The notes below the pieces were generated by a model. That model made no database searches. It was not told the DNA's origin and was given only the letters and a program-made list of their open reading frames with translations. Positions 41,501 to 53,126 of a stretch of DNA of 64,000 nt are shown one piece after another (position 1 is the first letter of the stretch; every line of letters begins with the position of its first letter). Both the position numbers and the translations under genes were made by a program. This DNA comes from Chlamydomonas reinhardtii (lineage: Eukaryota; Chlorophyta; Chlorophyceae; Chlamydomonadales; Chlamydomonadaceae), in the NCBI RefSeq assembly GCF_000002595.2, contig NC_057005.1, positions 1,637,923 through 1,701,922 on the forward strand, written 5' to 3'.

Positions 41501-42488
41501 CATTGCGACAGAAGCTGCGGATGCACATTACAGCCAACAGCAACAGCTCTCCGGGCGCCAGCCCGGGGCCCGGCACAACGCCCGTGGGATCGGTGGCGGC
41601 TCTCCGTTCCGACCTGGCCGTGTCCACTTCTGCAGCTACTGCTGTCGCGGCCCCGAGCTCACACACCAAGCTGCTGCCCAAGCACAGCGTGCCCGGGGCA
41701 ATGACGGCGGCGTGGCGCAACGGTCCCGCCCAGGCTGTGCACTGGCTGCTGTCGTGCCTATCCAGCCTGCCGCAAATGGACTGGTGAGCGTGTGCGCTAT
41801 GCGCGTCTGCGGCGCTTGCCTTCGGCAATGCACTGTGCCGAAACGGCCACGAACTAAGAGCCTGCTGTACATGTGTGAGCTCCGTGGCGCTGTCGACTCG
41901 CCAGGTTGCACCTAACGGTATTTCGTTCAACCCGCTTGCGCTCCTCATGTGCACCGCAGGCCGCCTGAGCTGCTGGAGCACCCGCTTGCGGAGGAGGCGT
42001 GGTTCGACGGGCCGGAGGGGCAGCAGCCGGGCCGGCTGCCGGCCTTGCACTGGCGTGGGCTGCGGACCACGGCCGTGGTGGCGTGGGGCGAGCTGTCGGG
42101 CTGTCTGGAACCGGGTTCGCTGAGCGGGCACATGTCTTACCAGCACAGCGCGGCGTGGCAGGCGCTCAAAAGGATCACCGCGGCGTCGCAGGTTGGCAAG
42201 GTGCGCAGCGTTGCTTGGTTGGTGTGGGAGAAGCTACTGCTGCCGTGTGTACACAAGCGAGTTGGGCTGCCGCCGATCGATGTCGTGCAGGAGCAGCAAT
42301 GCTTGCTGGCGGTTGAGATTGTTGTTCAAGTGATATCATCCATTGATCCGTGGGCGTGCCTTGCTCTGCTGTCCCTGCAGGTGGTGGTGGGCGCTGACGT
42401 TGCTGCCATGCTGCCGTCCGAGCAGCTTGACCACGCACTGGTCTCGAACCACGGCCCCATCTCGCGCAAAGCCAAGCGCGGCGGCTAG
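30977..42488 (+). CDS. Receptor-type nucleotide cyclase: solute-binding ectodomain, one TM, two cyclase homology domains
   Basis: Exon 1 (30977-31089) encodes a signal peptide (MRGTVVVAVLLWLAAAAADL). One or more exons in 31090-31629 are unresolved. Then: 31630-31740, 31984-32061, 32175-32210, 32318-32380, 32694-32788, 33087-33208, 33424-33505, 33756-33813, 33981-34097, 34304-34459, 34632-34718, 34932-35010, 35154-35322, 35442-35591, 35814-36090, 36443-36562, 36819-36887, 37102-37349, 37548-41783, 41960-42191, 42381-42488, all in phase. The ectodomain resembles bacterial sugar-binding proteins (GKIVALPLAPAAFLTFYR; LTVPQTWEQFADLAERY). A TM helix (ALSVSCGVLLALVAAGAFLL) precedes class III cyclase motifs: LTTLVVTDMF (metal Asp), ESATEGDSFIIAF (second Asp), then after about 1,000 low-complexity residues FRGIRVRMGLHSHV and GGMVLLSQAARDAL. 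A second, degenerate cyclase domain follows (VVGASTLMAWN ... VEGAEGLL ... GHMSYQHSAAWQAL). An in-frame TAA lies at 37126-37128. cAMP versus cGMP specificity cannot be read here. Confidence 0.85.
32437..32521. repeat. (TG)n microsatellite in a cyclase intron
   Basis: TG array with scattered CG dinucleotides in the intron between exons 32318-32380 and 32694-32788. A shorter TG run is at about 33655-33690 in a later intron. Confidence 0.95.
36314..36396. repeat. AC-linked repeat module B, copy 2
   Basis: Matches 5594-5682 with few changes. It sits in the intron before the cyclase exon at 36443, followed by an interrupted AC run reaching the acceptor. Confidence 0.85.
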
Positions 42489-44244
42489 TCATGCAGCAAG
42501 GAATCTGAAACTGAATGGGTTTTAGTTGGTCTCTGTTTCCTCTCCAGGGCGGCCTACGACCGTGTAGGCTGGGGCGTGGAGGCTGTGGAGCTTCCGGTGT
42601 GGCCGGTTTGCACTGTACTTGATGGGCGAGGTCAGCGGCGGAGGCGCAACACATCCTGCTGCAGGGTGCGGGGGGATGGCAGCCTCGCATTAAGTGCCAG
42701 TGCTCCACACCTGTCTGTGAAACTAGTAAACACAACCTAATGGCACAACCTCCTTTCATGGCATCTTGTGGTTTGTGAGGGCGCTAGAAGTTGCGCGGTC
42801 TTGCCTGGAAGTGCCTAACAACTGGAGGCGTAAACGTACGCAGCTCTGAAGCAAGCAAGGGCACACTAATGAGTTACCTATTGCAATGACGGGTGCCTAT
42901 GATGCAAAGTCCTAAAACCATGCATGAGCACACTTGCGTTAAGTTGGCCAGCGAGAGACAACGTAGGGTTGTACGACGGCCTTGTTCCAAGCCAGGAGGA
43001 ACTAGGGGCCACTACTCCACTAACCCTACGGTAAACTGTGTGATGGGATATTCATTGAGCTACTGGCATGTTGGGCAATGTGAGCAAGTCTAATGTCCGT
43101 GTCCCGGTATTGCTGGGGCGGTATTTTGAGGGCTGTATGGCCGCGCGGCTTGCTCACATGGGTCTTACGGCAGGTCAGCCGCATTTACACAACCAGGTGT
43201 AGCCTGATGCCATGCCAGTGAGCCTGTGGCCAAGTGGCCTTGATTGTGACAGAGAAACGGTTGTCCTTGACTTCAAGTGTACTAGCGTGTGTATGTATCT
43301 TGGATGGCACCACAAAAACGTGATGCAATTGGTGTCTAGATACACGAGATGTGGTAACGAACGGCGTGAATTTATATGGTTTATCTAATACAAGCACTGT
43401 CCGCTCCATGCAGCGGTGTGCTAATTTGGGCCTGGTTGGTCTATAAAACCCACAGGCATGGCGGCTTGGGTGTAGCTCTCGCGGTTTCGCCGTTAGCCTT
43501 CATCTTATGTGTGAGCATGTCTCTGCATGTGTGTGTATAAGGGGATGTACCGTAGTGTGTATATGTGTTTGTGTATGTGCATGAGCGCACACCGTGACCT
43601 TGGCAGCTCAGGGTGCTGCATGTGCACGCGCAGCACACCTTCATGCATCGCGTGCCTTCAGCTGACCTTGATGCTGAAGTCTTGAGACGCCGTGCATGCA
43701 CTCGGTGTGCCAGCGGCCACAGGGCGGCACTTGAATGTCACACACGATGTCAAGGGCGCCACTGTCCCGTGTTTGAACCTGCTTGAGCTGTCATGGGTAG
43801 CTGGGTCCCAGGCAAATTCCTGCGCACCTACTCAACTCTGTAGAGCCATGGGTTCTAAGCGGCCTCCGCCATGTACGTTTTGTGTGCGCGTCCTTTCAGG
43901 CCACACTGAGTCCCAGCTAGGCTACCACCCAATTCCACTTCATTGGTGAGGGTTCCCATCCTGGGTCTAAGTCACCGAGCTGCTCATATAAGTGTGTAAT
44001 GCCAGATCGGCAGACCATACGCGCTGCTTCGTAAAGACGCACTTAGCGCTATGGCTCGCCCCTTTTTGGACGCGAACGCTACAGCCTGCAGCCCAGCGTG
44101 AGACATGATGATGATGTTGTTACAGGTGGATGTGTGGTCATCTCAGGACCTGCAACGAGACTAACCGAGCCGCAAGGGCTCCTCGCAGTCCACGGAAAAA
44201 AGTGGGGAAGCAACAAAGATATAAAACCCGATGCAAACTCGTGT

Positions 44245-44556
44245 GCGTTGTGTCCCGTTGTGTAATCAGAATACAGGCCCAATCACGTTCTGTGCTTGTG
44301 TCATTGTGTGCGTTGTGTGCTTGTGCCTCGTTGTGTAAACAGAATCAAGCCCCAATCACGTTGTGTGCTTGTGCCTCGTTGTGTAAACAGAATCAAGCCC
44401 CAGGCAGAAGCTTGCGCCGTACATGTGTGCTTGTGCCCCGTTGTGTAAACAGAATAAAGCCCCAATCACGTTCTGTGCTTGTGCCGTTGTGTGCGTTACG
44501 TGCTTGTGCCCCGTTGTGTAATCAGAATCAAGCCCAAATCACGTTCTGTGCTGTCA
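44245..44556. repeat. Minisatellite, about 55-bp diverged units
   Basis: Five to six imperfect units of the pattern TGTGCTTGTGCC(T/C)CGTTGTG, then TAA(A/T)CAGAATCAAGCCC and CAATCACGTT. Unit length varies through internal deletions. It lies in intergenic DNA. Confidence 0.85.
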
Positions 44557-44733
44557 CGTGATGCGGTCACGACCCCCGATCACACAGAAGGGGATTCGCC
44601 GGGGGCGGGGGGGCTGAGGGTGTAAATACCAGCCCAAACTAAACCAAACCAAGCTAAACTAGCGGAGCACAGGCAGAGGCGCGTAGAGGCGTTAGTTGGG
44701 AGGGGGGAGAAAGGGGGATGCGTCCGGGCCAAG

Positions 44734-45345
44734 GTGCCACCCAACTCTGCGACGAATGTGCGGCACGCGCTGATGGAGATGCTGCTTGGTAGACCGCGGC
44801 CTGCGGCCCTGCGCCGCGGCGGCGGCGGCGGCGATGGTGGTGGTGGAGGGCCTGGCCCCACCAGCAGCAGCAGCGGCAGCAGCAGCAGTGGCACAGGGCC
44901 TTGCGGCAGCGGCCCTGGGCCAAGCAGTTGCGACATGCATGTGCGTAGCGGAGGGGCCGAGCAAGGCCACGTGGAGGAGGAGAGCGCGGCGCCGCCCAAG
45001 AAGCGGCGCCGGCGCGCAGGTTGAGCCGTTGAGGCTGGCCGGTGTCTAGTTAGGGCCTTTGCTGGCGAGCATAGCACCGCACAGTATGTGGTAGGCCGCA
45101 GCAGTGAGGAGTGTTGTGGCTAGAGCGTTTCATGCTGTTTGGTTGTCCTGTGCTGGCTGTGCTTTGCTTGGCAGCGGGACGTGGCTGAAAGCATGGCGGG
45201 CCGTGCCTGTACGAACGGACCCCGGCTATGTCCGGGACATGAGGCAGACGCTTGCGGCCTCAGACCAGAGACGTGGCGTGGGCGCAGCCCACTTTTCCCA
45301 TGCAAGGGTCCTCGTGTCAAACCGCCATGTATTTAGTATTTGCTC
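44734..45345 (+). repeat. Dispersed repeat with basic C-terminal tail, copy 2, with more of its ORF
   Basis: 44734-45024 is an open frame whose last part reads VEEESAAPPKKRRRRAG before the stop, with Gly- and Ser-rich runs before it. From 44995 on it matches 17532-17870 over about 340 bases, including the non-coding part. Upstream of 44995 it extends beyond the shared segment, so this copy preserves more of the source ORF: NSATNVRHALMEMLLGR followed by low complexity. The PPKKRRRRAG end would serve as a nuclear localisation signal. I do not recognise the source gene; a transposon-encoded nuclear protein is one possibility. Confidence 0.65.
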
Positions 45346-45347
45346 GC

Positions 45348-45385
45348 CCAAGAAGCGGCGCCGGCGCGCAGGTTAAGGCCGGCCG
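45348..45385 (+). repeat. Dispersed repeat, short third copy
   Basis: About 38 bases repeating the CCCAAGAAGCGGCGCCGGCG segment and the start of the 3' UTR, immediately after copy 2. Followed by a short tandem ACTGCGGCACAGC duplication. Confidence 0.75.
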
Positions 45386-46217
45386 GTGTCCACTGCGGCA
45401 CAGCACTGCGGCACAGCACTCAAGCACGTACGCTAACCGGGGTGAGGCGGCTTCTACGCCACAAAATCAAACCTGTCCCCGAGGTGGGCTCAATTGGCTT
45501 TGCGCAATGAAGCGCCCAGATAAACATATAGGATGCCACCTCCATACACCGCGCCCCACATCATCACCCGACCCCTGCTCACAGGTAATAAGCTATGAAT
45601 GCATATCCTTCTTCTCCTCAAGCGGTGACTGGGGACGTTGTCCGGCAAAGATTATGATGGGGAGGACGCTTGGAATGCTGGGGATTGGATGGCGCACGCA
45701 CAGACACTTATCAATCCAACCATACTTTAGGTAGCCCCACATACCCTAGCTAGCCGCCCCATACGCGCTGCGGCGGACATCGCCTCGTCGGCATATATGG
45801 GGGGAGCGCGAGTGCCGCCAAGCCCACGGCCAAGCCCCCGATCACTGCGTCTCATGCATACGGCAACAGCAGCATCAGCAGCGCTGGCGCCTAGTTCGGT
45901 CGTTATTGCTCCGTCCTGCCCGCCAGGAAGGGGTCGGGGCGTTCGTTCTTCGGGTCGTAGTAACTGCAGTGCGCGCAGAAACCATACAAAAGATTAGTAA
46001 GACTGTCCGGCATGCACACGGGGTGCGGTGGGCATGCATTCGTGTTGTGTAGACCATACACTTTGATGCGTCGTATGGGAACGCGGCGATTATGGCCAGA
46101 GCCCCGAGTGCCCCCCCGCAAGCCCGAGACGTCCCCGCTCATGGAACCGTAAGCCGGCCTGTCAGCAAAAATCTGCTTCAAGACAGGAGGCGTGAAGCCC
46201 CCCCTGTCGTGCCGCAC

Positions 46218-46964
46218 TTACATGCCGCATTGCGTGTACTGCAGCTTCTGGAATGCGCCGTATAAGCTGTCATACTTTGGATCCATGGCGGCCGCAAGGT
46301 TTGTCACGGCGCCGTCGGGGTGCATACGGGAGAACGGGTCTCTGCGGCGCGGCACGCAAGTCGCATTAGGGACGTCGGATGCCCCTTGTACAGTGCAAAC
46401 AGCTGTGCACATGGGTGCACACACAGGCGGCACACACAGTATCCTCCCACCTGCACGTATTTCCTCGGCAGTACGCCAGGACTGTGAGCAGTGCGTCCAG
46501 TCTATCGATAAGCCTCCTGGTGGCAGGAGCCCAGGGAAGCTTGGACCTGTCGCCAACGCACAAACAATTTATCAATACAAAGCGCGCTAGCGGTGCTGGT
46601 GCTGCTGTTATTCACCCCTACTCATGCTAGCTGTGCCCGCAGGAAAGACCTGTGGGCTTCCTCCAGCTTACTTTACACTCCGGCAGCAATGTTACGCACC
46701 TGTCCTTGACCTCTGCCGGGTCCTGACCCAGATCGTACAGCTCAATGTTGGTGAGGTAGGGCGTTTGTTTCTTCACGCTGTTGCACAGTACGGTGTACCT
46801 GAGGGAGTCAAGCGACACGCACAGAAGGAAGGGGTCAGCGCAGCCAGGGGCCCGCACTTGGCACACCATACGTCCATACCTCCATGTGGAGGCTGCATGA
46901 CGGCATGCCGCGACTGCCGTGCGGCAACCGTCCGGTTGCAGCAGTAGCATGAACCCACACCGTG

Positions 46965-47013
<49 letters not shown>

Positions 47014-47038
47014 AGGGCTTCGTTTTGTTGTGTTTATC

Positions 47039-47071
<33 letters not shown>

Positions 47072-50000
47072 GCGCGCACCCCACGCACACAGCAATGCAA
47101 CTTCATGCGGCACTGCTCACTTGTAGCAGGTCCAGGGCGTGCGACCGCCGAAGGCCTGGTGTGTGGTGCAGGCCCGAATGGCCTTATAGTATTTGCCCTT
47201 GAAGACGCCGTCCAGCCACGCCTCAATCAGCGCCCTGCACAGTCGCGATGCCGCAGCGCTGTCATTTTCTCGCGGGCAAGCAAGCAAGCCGCCTTTCCAT
47301 CAAACCATCGCGCGGCATTGCACGAGCACAACGCAGCGACCAAGTGACTCCAAGCTTGACGGCTTGGTTTCCGAAAGACTTACACGTTGCTCCAGCTCTC
47401 CAGGCGAGAGGCCGGCACCGGCCCGCCAGCACTCCCCGCCGTTCCCGCAGCTGCGTCCAGCAGCACATGCCGTTGGTTGTGAGCAGCGACCGCGCCCGCC
47501 GTGTCAGTGCCTTCGGTGCCTGACATCGCCCTAAGGGCTGCCTGTCGTGCCACCACCTGCTCCGCTGCCTCCCGCAGCGCCACCCGCACGCGTTCCTCCG
47601 AGTACCAGGCCAGTCGAGGTCCGTCGACGAGCTGCTTCAGTGGACGCGCTGCCAAAGCTGCGAGCAGTGCGTCTTGCCCTGCCGCTGCAGTGCTCATGGG
47701 TCCAGAGCTGCCGTTGAGCGCGGCCGAGGTGGTGGCGGCGGCGGCTCTGACCTCTTCGACCCAGCTGTGCAGGCCTAGCCCCTCCGCGTGCTCCTGGCGG
47801 GGTAGGTTTTGCACAATAGTTTATTATTCGATAAAGGGAAAGGTACATGAAATCAGTACGTCGGGAATGGCAGAGGTAACGCAGAGTTCAGTACGGTCAT
47901 GCACAGGCGCACTCCATACCTCCGCTACCCGTTTTGGCAGGCCCTTGCAGGGCATGGGTAGCTTGCTGAAACGCGGCCGGCCACGCACAGCAGACCCTCC
48001 CCCTCCACACACCTGGATCCAAAGGTCGTGCTGCCAAGACCAGCCCGCCGGCCGCCAGCCCCCCAGCATATGGATGAGGGGCACGCTGTCAGTGGCAGGG
48101 ACGGAAGTGGCCGCGGCTGCCGGTACCACCTGCTGCCGCTGCTGCTGCTGGTTGCCATGAACCGCTGCAGCCGTGGTCTGGCGGCGCTGGCCTGCCCTGA
48201 CACTTGGTGGCGGAAGGGCCTGCAGCCAGAGAGACACCAGCAGGTCAAGGTCAAAACAGGTATCACAGCGCGGACGGTGAAAAAGGCGCGGAGCAAACTG
48301 TTGTGCGTGCGTTTGTGCTCCTAAATGCGCCTGCTGGCATCTGCCCTACCCTAGGAGGGTTCTTGGTTTTGCGCGGGGTCGGTGCAGCTGCATGCGGCTG
48401 TCGCCCCGGAGAAGGGTCCGCTGTCGGGCGGGGTTGCGGCTGCGGTGGCCAAGGTTGTGGCGGCAGCGGCTGCGGCGGAAGCAGCTGAGCGGTGGGGCTG
48501 GGTGGCATCGGCGACGGACTGCTGCGTGACGGCTCCGGTGAAGGGGGAAGTGGCCGCACGGGTGCAGGTGAGGGTGGCAGAGGGGCCGCTGTGGGGTGGG
48601 AAGCTGGCGGGAGCGTCACTGCCGGCGTCGGCGATGGCGTTGGAGAAGGCGGTATGGGTGGCGGCCGTGCCACCGGCTCAGGTTGCGCTTGGTGTGGAGA
48701 CGGCCGCGGCAGCGGCTGAGTTGTGGGCGGCCGCGGCGACAAAGGGGGTGACGGAGGTGGCCGCTGCCGAGATGGGGCAGGCGATGGTGGCGCTGTCGCT
48801 GGCTTCGGCACACCGCCGCCATCTTCACCGCTGCCGCCACCCGGCGGCGGCCGGGGGAACAGGCTGAAGAGGCTGTTGGGTTGCTTTGGAGGCGGTGAAG
48901 CCATCGGCGGCGGGCGGGGCGGCGCGGGCGGGTTGGGTGGGTCGGGCGGCGGCGCGGGGGTGCAGAACTGTGTGTTGACGTCACCCGCGGCTCCATCCAG
49001 AGCTGTGGTGGCGGAGTAGCGAGCCATCAAGTCGGGCAGCGGCAGTGCGGAGCCATCAATTGTGGTGCTGCCGGTGGTGGCGCCTGCATGGAGCCGGCAC
49101 GGCAAGGGCGGTACAAGGGGCTTACGCGGTCGTGGATACTGCCAGCGGCAGGCCGCGAAACCCGCGATATGTAGACGATTACTCCCATTCAAACGTCAAG
49201 CATATGGTGCTCTCCAATTTCAAACAACGCACCACTGCCCAACGTTCAACGGCAACGGCACCCCGTCCCGCCCCTCGCCCCCATTCCCTGTGGACCCCAC
49301 AAGCACGCACGCACACCTACACACACATGCTCGTTTTGTTTCCCTTACAGCGCACAGACACCCGACCAGCATCACCCCCATCCACCCACCCGCCAGCCAC
49401 AGCACGGTGGCGGTGATGTCGGTCATGGCCGCCTGGAACTCGGAGCCGGTGGCGGCACCCACCGGAATACCGGGACCCGTCATCAGCAGCGGCAGCCGCA
49501 CATCCTCCTGCGAGGGTGGATAAACACACACACACACACGTATCGAGCCTCTTCCCTCGTGCCTTTCAACAAAGAGACCGCCGATTCATGCCTGACGCAC
49601 GAGGTATGGTACGCTGGAGCTCAGTGGGGCCCCAGCCCCTCTGCCAGCAGCAACAGGCCTGCAGGCCGCAATGCCCTTTCCGCGCAACTCGCCGCCCGCA
49701 GCTAGCGTCTGGCCGCAGCCCCACGCACGCACCTCGTACTGCGTGAACTTCTCCTGCGTGATATCGTGGTTGCCAAGTTTGAATCCGTTGTCGGAGGTGT
49801 AGATGAACACGGTGCGGTTCAGCAGCCCGCGGCAGGCCAGCCGGCTCACCAGCGCCGACACCGTGTCGTCCACGGAGCGCAGCGCCTGCGCGGCCGCAGC
49901 ACAACAGTGTGAGGTGAGCGTTGGTATGGGGTAGCAAGCGCGTGAATGGTGTACTGGGAGCAGCAAAGCGGCAAGGCGTGGCTATGGCTGGCTGGAGCCA

Positions 50001-53000
50001 TGGGCAGAGGTGAGCATGGGCCCTGTAGAATGTGTCGCTGCTGGTCTAAAACGCTTGATGTGCGCACCTGCAGCCGAGCTCGGTATCGGGCCGTGATGCT
50101 GGGCAGCTGCACGTTGGCAGACACAAGGGCGTGACACAACAGGATGAGACACGTAAGCGTATTCGTTACAGAAAATAAGAAGGCGTATGCGGTACAGCAA
50201 AGGCTACGTGCGCATGCGGCCTAGAATTTCCACGGGGTCGGCGGCATGCCTTGATTACATTTGCGCGTGCACAAGCGGCATTCGCACAACCTGCAGCCCG
50301 CAACTCTCACCGCTTCCTTCACATCGGTAGGCCAGTAGTAGCCGATTTGCTTGGGCACTTGCACAGCAAAGTTGGCGCTCTGCGGGCACAGCACCGATGC
50401 CGTACGCACCACGTCTTTTGGGAACAGGGGCACCCATGTTCGGGAGCATGCATCTTGCCTCTCCCAAAACCCCATGCCTGTACCCAAACCGCAACCTGAT
50501 CATGATAATCTGGTTCCACCCACACCCGCCCCCGGCCCCCGCACCTTTGGCAGCTTGACATCGGCGTACAGGCCCCGGTACTTGACCTCCACCTCGGGCA
50601 GCGCGTCCGAGCCGCCCTCGGAGTCGTGCGGCGCAAAGGTGTTGACTTGCAGGTAGAAGGGCTTGCCCTTGGCCGCTGCAGCACTGCAGCATAGACCGAG
50701 CGGCTCAGCGACTTGGCTATCTAGCTAACCACACCCGTCCGCCCCGCAGGCTACGGTGCGCATTGTGGGCTCGACCCTGCAAAGCCCACCAGGCCGCTGT
50801 TCGGGCTGAACCGGTTGACCGCATGACAGACCGCGAGCGAGCGTAGACCGGTGCCTTCCACTTCCAGCCTTACGAGCACCGCACTCACTCGATGTACGAC
50901 AGCGCCTTCTGCCGCACCACCGGCTCCAGGAACGTGTCTGGCCAGCGCTCCGCATCCAGCAGCTCCGCCGACCCGCCCGGCTGCGGCTGCTGCTTCCCTG
51001 CCCCTGCCCCGGCCCCGACACCTGCAGCTGCTCCAGCGGGTTCCCCTGCTCGGGCGCCAGCTTCTGCGGCAGCTGCTGGCGCGCCTGTGAGGCGGCAGTT
51101 CCTCAGGAACACGGGTGTGTCACGGTAGTAGAGCTCCTCGCCGCCGCCCGTGTCGCCCTGCGCCAGACCGTCCAGGTCCGTCCAGCCGCCTGTGCGTGTG
51201 CGCCGCCGCGCATGCGTTGTGCCGCGGCCGTTGGTGAGCGCAGCACAGCAGGAGATGACGAGGCACGCTTGCAAAGCAGGCATGCCTGCTCGAGGCTAAA
51301 GGAACGCCCAGATCGTGGTCATAAATGCACAATAGAATGTAGCAAAAAAGCGTACCTGGGCATCCCAGCGCTGCCGCCGAGTCCGTCGTGAATCCGTTGA
51401 GGAACTTGCCGACGTAGTATGTGTCGTAGCCGGCAGCCTGCATTGGGTGGGTCGTGAGGTGCTGGTGAACATACGGTGCCCTTGCTTCTCGCAGCAAGCA
51501 TGGCAGTGCGGAACGTGCCACGCCCTTGCACGGATGTTCTGCGGCACACACACCCACACACCCCCACACCCCCACACACACCTGCAGCCACACAGGCAAG
51601 TATTGGTCGTCCAACTGATCAAGCTTGAACTTGATATAGCCGCCTGTGCATGTGCATGCGGGAGCAACAACAGAGAGCAGAACATTGGGTGCATGCTGTC
51701 GGAATACGGTAGTAGCGAGTGTGATTGGGTGTACAAAGAGCACCAGAAAGCACATGTGCATAGCGACAACACTGAAAGATGCAGCGCAGTGTTGTTTGCA
51801 TGCAAGACCAGTCCGCACAAAACATCCCGTTCGTGTCAGCGTGAGTACCGCGCACCGTACGGCCAGGCGTTTGAGGTCATGTTTGTGTTGTGGCAGTGCC
51901 TGCGCGGTCAAAACACGTGGGGGCAGCTGGCTGGGTGGCAAGACCTCGGGAATTGAACAAGCCCGCCGCAATCCCAGACCTCCCGTGCTACGTCTGCTCT
52001 GCCATCTGTAAGTTCAAAGGCCTCAATAGCTCAGTGGTGCCAGTGGACCGATCCGCAACGCAGCGCTGTACCCTGATGACGACCCTCCACCAGTCAAGGT
52101 GAGCAAGTCGCGCCGCGAGTGTTGAGTTGAGTTGCTTTGTGAAACCCACCGGCCTGTGAGGAGTGAGGTGCGGCTGGGGCAGCAGCTGGCGTAGGAGGTG
52201 ATGAAGTGCTGGACCTCCAGGCCTGTGTGTACGTATGTTGACAGGGCACCAAAGGGGAAGGAAGACATAAATACTCGGTGTGTCTCGCTGAGGGGCGTTC
52301 GCGGGGCCGCTGCGTGCAGTTGGCATCGCAGGGGCTCCGCCCTTACGCACAGAGGGCGACCCGGATACCGTGCATGCCAACGAGAGCAGCCGATCCTGGC
52401 CACCCCAGAGGCTTGCATGTTCCCAGCGGCTGTGTGTGTTCGGCACACGCACCTCGCTGTCGCACCAGGCGGTCGAGCTCCGGCATGTAGCGCGGGTGCG
52501 TGCTGCGGGCAGCAGGGTCAGGGAGCGAGGGAGCTCATGGGTGGACGGTCGTTGCACGGTAGTAATACCGGTAGTGGATGTTTTTGTTGCAAACCGTAGG
52601 TGCACAAGACAGCCTCACGGCCACCCGTTAACCTGTTCAGCATATAGTCTTGGTCATCCTGCGTGGGGGTAGTGGGGCGAAGGGCGGTAACCTTGGCATC
52701 CGGTCACAGGCGCGCTTAGGGATGCGCGACACGCCTTCACCACGCGTCTCCACCGAACACGACTCCGATGGACGCCTTCTCGTGAGAAATGGCTATGTAA
52801 GCATACGTGAGCGCTGGCGGCGTAATTCCGGTTCCGTACAATTGAGTGGCCCCAGGGAACGTGCATGGGCGTGGGGGCCTGGGGTGTGGGCAGCCGTCGC
52901 AGCACGAGCCCGACTGTGGCAGTGCCCACCACAGCTGACACATGAAGCTCACCACCAGCACCAACACAATGTTTGGCCGGTCATCTCTCGTGGAAGCGCC

Positions 53001-53126
53001 GCAACTGAACAAACCCATCAGGGAGAACGCGAACCATGCAGCCCGTAGCAGCGCCACGCGGCCGGGTAACTTGCCCATCCTTTTCATCGCCTGCGCGCTA
53101 GGTATTATGCATCTAGGTGGAGCCAT
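46218..53126 (-). CDS. Secreted sulfatase with proline-rich insert, 1,037 aa
   Basis: Twenty minus-strand exons: 52953-53126, 52633-52658, 52453-52502, 52150-52222, 51856-51899, 51582-51643, 51356-51437, 50889-51189, 50545-50683, 50311-50379, 50068-50106, 49733-49885, 49390-49507, 48350-49083, 48013-48219, 47384-47793, 47121-47234, 46700-46798, 46451-46546, 46218-46341; 3,114 nt = 1,038 codons. A hydrophobic N-terminal signal segment (AAWFAFSLMGLF) leads to the sulfatase fold: RPNIVLVLV-DDQDYML (metal Asp pair), SCCPSRTSLLTGRHCHNTN (the C-x-P-S-R formylglycine site), YDTYYVGKFLNGF, VNTFAPHDSEGG (active-site His), TSDNGFKLGNH (metal Asp/Asn, His) and QEK (Lys). Exon 14 encodes about 200 residues of PPSP-type proline-rich sequence. 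The C-terminal subdomain resumes with IELYDLGQDPAEVKDR and CRGNTCR. All active-site residues I can place are present. It probably releases sulfate from extracellular substrates or remodels matrix. Relation to the sulfur-starvation ARS genes is likely but not proven. Confidence 0.92.
46965..47072. repeat. (AC)n arrays flanking a GCTTCGTTTTGTTG module
   Basis: Two AC arrays (about 46965-47012 and 47040-47070) separated by a 28-base module related to the one at 5496-5525, inside a sulfatase intron. Confidence 0.9.

Larger units (their letters stand above)
42489..46217. other. Intergenic region with minisatellite and dispersed repeats
   Basis: 3.7 kb between the 3' ends of the cyclase (+) and the sulfatase (-). 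It contains a minisatellite (44245-44556), an ORF fragment with a dispersed 3' end (44734-45345) and a smaller copy (45348-45385). The stretch 42489-44240 and the stretch 45400-46200 show no gene. An open minus-strand frame at 45903-46217 continues past the sulfatase stop region but has no family likeness and is taken as 3' UTR. Confidence 0.5.

Noticed and set aside
45903-46217. 104-aa minus-strand frame continuing beyond the sulfatase stop (a GTAAGT overlaps the stop codon)
   Set aside because: Splicing onward gives only a few residues before another stop, and no family resemblance; the TAA at 46218 fits the usual C-terminus.
52024-52045. tRNA A-box-like TAGCTCAGTGGT
   Set aside because: No B box or cloverleaf follows; it lies in a sulfatase intron.
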